This document shows, in pieces, positions 38,516 to 40,779 of a stretch of 40,779 nt of DNA; the first letter of the stretch is position 1; each line of letters opens with the position of its first letter. The stretch covers positions 1-40,779 of the IMG/VR virus record IMGVR_UViG_3300036715_000283; one strand, written 5' to 3'. A program made the translations under genes and the position numbers. The notes under the pieces are model-generated. The model searched no databases. It was not told the origin of the DNA and saw nothing but the letters and a program-made list of their open reading frames with translations. Source of the stretch: a virus.

Positions 38516-40018
38516 TTACTCCCATCCGAATACAGGCGTAACTCGATGCACTACGGTTCCGCTTGTACCTACAGTACCTATATGCCTAGTACAAAGTTGG
38601 ATAAACTCGCCCGGATTAACGTATAAAGGTGCGTCACCAAGGTCTACAAATTGGGTCAGCTGATTCACAAACGTATTGACCGCTTGTGCCGCAGTAACTA
38701 GCTGAGTAATAGGTAGCGCCATGCGTCTAGGTGCTTTTGTCGCTGCCCCTTCTGTTGTAGCTAATGAAACAGCCGTGTGACCAAAAGCTAGAAAGTATTC
38801 AGCTTGATAGGGACCACCAACGATAACGGTTTGCACATAGCTAGACAAGTAGAGACCACGAAGCACTAACCGTTTGCCTGGAATATTTACTGTTCCAGCG
38901 GGAACCTGATACGACATGATGATTGCATCTGTGTTGACCGCTAAAGAGACTGTCTCCCAGAATGTACCACCCAAGCCAGAGCCTAGTGCAGCAGTAGTCG
39001 TGGTAGGTACAGCAGCAGTGACGTTGGTTTCGTTACCTGTCGTAATTGTACCAACTCTAGCTAAAGACCCTAGCGTACCACCTTGCATACCCTGATAGCT
39101 TCCAAGTATGCGATTACCTTGCGTGCTTGCCGTAGTTGAAATATTTGAACCCCCGATCCGCACGTTGTACGAATTGACTAGACATTGAAGTACACCACCA
39201 GCAGCGCCGCCTGTAATTCTATGTTTTATTGTAAGGGGTAACGCTGAAGCCATACATACACGCCCAACACCCGCAGGCAATATAATAGAACCTAGACAGT
39301 ACGCGCCAAGTATCCCATCATTAACCCAGAACCGAGCCTCTGTAGCTGATGTATATACAATGAACTGATAACGCTTGGAATTCGTGTAAGCCCATGTACC
39401 AGTGCCTCCGGTAAGTGGGAATATACCTGTCGATACCTCAGTACCGTTATTTGAAGCAATGCCTTGCAGACCTGCGGAACTTAATCGAAAGAACACTCCA
39501 TCAGTTGGCGCAGTAGTTGCTGTTCCCGGCAAGCATGGGCCAAATTCAATGAAACTATTAGCTTGTGGTTGAGCAGAAAAAGCCAGTTCAAAATCACAAG
39601 CTAATGTTTGTGTTCCCACTAGTGGAAAAAATGCATAGGTTTGTAAAAATGTTCCAGTGGTTGTAGTAGTAATCGAAGAACTATTGGTTGTCATTTGCCC
39701 TGCTGCCCAACTGTTCGTCATTGTTGTAGTTATATGCTGATGCTTACCTGTATCCTGTGCCGTGTAATTAAATACAACGTCATCAAGCACTAAGTCTTGG
39801 CTTACGCGCTGGCGATAATCTGAGTCCGTCTCTGCTGATAGTAGCAACGGAATACCCGTAGCGTATCCCATATCGGATTCCGCAAATGAGCGATAACCCC
39901 CGATGTTAGCTGAACCAGTCAATGAATTAGTTTCAGTGATGACTTTAGCCAATCCACCTGTAACTACCTCTTGTGCTATGCCTGAAATAGCGCCTTTTAA
40001 GTTTGTATCGAGAGCCAT
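38516..40018 (-). CDS. Conserved phage virion surface protein
   Basis: A 500-residue beta-rich protein. The start LKGAISGIAQEVVTGGLAKVITETNSLTGSANIGGYRSFAES leads to a lectin-like middle part (CDFELAFSAQPQANSFIEFGPCLPG, RYQFIVYTSATEARFWVNDGILG). The last 130 residues (VNIPGKRLVLRGLYLSSYVQTVIVGGPYQAEYFLAFGHTAVSL ... DAPLYVNPGEFIQLCTRHIGT ... VTPVFGWE) match a widespread phage structural protein ending in P-[VI]-[FY]-GWE. Probably a head decoration or fibre component. AGAGGT precedes ATG 40018. Confidence 0.65.
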   Translation of the reverse strand: MALDTNLKGAISGIAQEVVTGGLAKVITETNSLTGSANIGGYRSFAESDMGYATGIPLLLSAETDSDYRQRVSQDLVLDDVVFNYTAQDTGKHQHITTTMTNSWAAGQMTTNSSSITTTTTGTFLQTYAFFPLVGTQTLACDFELAFSAQPQANSFIEFGPCLPGTATTAPTDGVFFRLSSAGLQGIASNNGTEVSTGIFPLTGGTGTWAYTNSKRYQFIVYTSATEARFWVNDGILGAYCLGSIILPAGVGRVCMASALPLTIKHRITGGAAGGVLQCLVNSYNVRIGGSNISTTASTQGNRILGSYQGMQGGTLGSLARVGTITTGNETNVTAAVPTTTTAALGSGLGGTFWETVSLAVNTDAIIMSYQVPAGTVNIPGKRLVLRGLYLSSYVQTVIVGGPYQAEYFLAFGHTAVSLATTEGAATKAPRRMALPITQLVTAAQAVNTFVNQLTQFVDLGDAPLYVNPGEFIQLCTRHIGTVGTSGTVVHRVTPVFGWE

Positions 40019-40030
40019 GATGTAACCTCT

Positions 40031-40324
40031 TTAGTCTGCCCAGACATAGCGCACAGTCCATGTTCCGGTAAGTTTGTGAATAGAACGTGCGTAAATAGTA
40101 AAGCCTGTTGCTGCTGTCGGAGTGCCACAAGAAAGATTAGCTAGTGCCTCTAGGTAACGATGATCGCTAGCAGTGTGATTAGAGCTAGTATCGTCTGCCA
40201 TAACATATGCTTCGGCCTTACTTGTTACACTAATTGTAGCGAGTCCCGTTACTGCAACTGATGCTTCATTAGCCCCCGGATAAGAACCGAAATCTATAGT
40301 CGCTGTACCTGTTCCATTAGCCAT
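40031..40324 (-). CDS. Small conserved virion protein
   Basis: A 97-residue protein. GTATIDFGSYPGANEASVAVTG, then AEAYVMADDTSSNHTASDHRYLEAL and a C-terminal beta segment, form a pattern recurrent in phage structural clusters beside the GWE-ending protein. All-beta, no signal peptide. It could be a decoration or fibre-tip protein. Its start overlaps the stop of the next gene (TAATG at 40324). Confidence 0.6.
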   Translation of the reverse strand: MANGTGTATIDFGSYPGANEASVAVTGLATISVTSKAEAYVMADDTSSNHTASDHRYLEALANLSCGTPTAATGFTIYARSIHKLTGTWTVRYVWAD

Positions 40325-40779
40325 TAGCTACTCGTCAGCGTAACGCTGATCGCCCCCGCAATAATTGTCGCAATCTCACCAGAAGTGAGCGTTTGTGTAT
40401 ATAGTGTAATCGTTGGTGTTAATGCATGAGTACGAGTCATAATTATTGTTACTCCTTGCTTCAGAATGACTGTTAGGGTTGAAGCATTTGTGCTCGATGC
40501 TCTGTAACTAAGAGTCTGGGAAGCACCTCCCGGAAATGCTGTGTTATCTAATACCATTTCACATGTAGAACCAGAAGCTACGCTAATAAAATCTGCATCA
40601 CTTGCTACTGACTCATTAACTGCTGCGGATAGTGTTCCTGCTGTGCTTGTCCATGCACCTGAGCTTATATCAGCTGCTGGGCTACCTAGTGTTGGGAGAG
40701 AGACATTTGCATAACTAATTAAGTTACGCTGTAGTGCAAATAATTGCCAAGGATTAGCTGAAAGTGATACAGGGTCAAC
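40324..40779 (-). CDS. Virion protein, 5' end cut by right window edge
   Basis: The frame is open from the window edge to the stop at 40324 (at least 151 residues), so the ATG at 40557 is internal and not the start. The visible part reads NPWQLFALQRNLISYA, then LGSPAADISSGAWTSTAGTLSAAVNESVASDADFISV, a beta-sandwich module ('GxWT.STGT.L..A.NE...DDADYI') found in many phage structural proteins. The end is a continuation of the same fold (GGASQTLSYRASS ... TIIAGAISVTLTSS). N-terminal part and full function lie outside the window. Confidence 0.7.
   Translation of the reverse strand, partial: VDPVSLSANPWQLFALQRNLISYANVSLPTLGSPAADISSGAWTSTAGTLSAAVNESVASDADFISVASGSTCEMVLDNTAFPGGASQTLSYRASSTNASTLTVILKQGVTIIMTRTHALTPTITLYTQTLTSGEIATIIAGAISVTLTSS

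Noticed and set aside
40324-40557. A separate 77-residue gene starting at 40557
   Set aside because: The frame stays open to the window edge with continuing domain-like sequence, so the ATG is internal to a truncated gene.

Overview
The window is about 41 kb of a tailed-phage genome (Caudoviricetes, siphovirus-type) that infects a Gram-negative host. The tail set (tape measure, tail tube, frameshifted tail chaperones, head-tail connectors) points to a long non-contractile tail. An embedded Rz/Rz1 spanin pair and a GH19 endolysin point to a Gram-negative host. I see no integrase, excisionase/integrase pair or obvious CI-type repressor, so nothing here argues for lysogeny. Both ends of the window cut through genes. 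Terminase, portal and major capsid genes are not in view and presumably lie beyond the right edge.

Left arm (1-19.6 kb, all + strand) holds replication, recombination and DNA modification. In order: a truncated coiled-coil gene, a DUF551 protein, a small HTH protein, a large prim-pol/DUF3987 replication protein, two MazG-like candidates, an ATP-dependent DNA ligase, a Sak4-like ATPase with its DUF669 ssDNA-binding-like partner, a RecB/Cas4-like nuclease, a superfamily 2 helicase, and two proteins sharing a C-terminal domain. Next comes a tightly coupled queE-queC-queD-folE operon (GTP to preQ0), then a DpdA-like DNA transglycosylase, a beta-clamp-like protein, a 49-residue ORF and a family B DNA polymerase. 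The preQ0 genes plus DpdA imply that guanines in the phage DNA are replaced by a 7-deazaguanine. No amidotransferase or reductase for later steps is visible, so dPreQ0 is the simplest prediction. The gene set resembles that of the Queuovirinae-type siphophages (CAjan and 9g type).

Right arm (19.6-40.8 kb, all - strand) holds lysis and virion genes. Read from right to left in transcription order: three virion-surface-like proteins, a protein with about 23 twenty-residue repeats, head-tail adaptor and closure proteins, an HK97-gp10-like protein, a tail terminator-like protein, the tail tube, a strong terminator, tail chaperones G/GT with an AAATTTT slippery site, a 2017-residue tape measure, distal tail protein, tail fibre, a DUF4376 protein, and a lysis block. 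The lysis block contains a YiiX/NlpC-like protein, two holin-like membrane proteins, a GH19 endolysin, a secreted HNH-like protein, Rz/Rz1, a papain-family protease and a two-TM protein. The two arms converge at about 19.6 kb.

The most unusual signal is not a gene. The 9-mer TAACCACAC occurs 17 times by hand count (chance expectation well under one). Thirteen copies are on the + strand whichever way the genes run. Most copies are inside coding sequence in several reading frames, and two form a perfect 14-bp hairpin downstream of the tape measure gene. A second unusual element is a tRNA-like, T-arm-containing 19-bp inverted repeat directly after an attenuator-like structure between the recombination genes.
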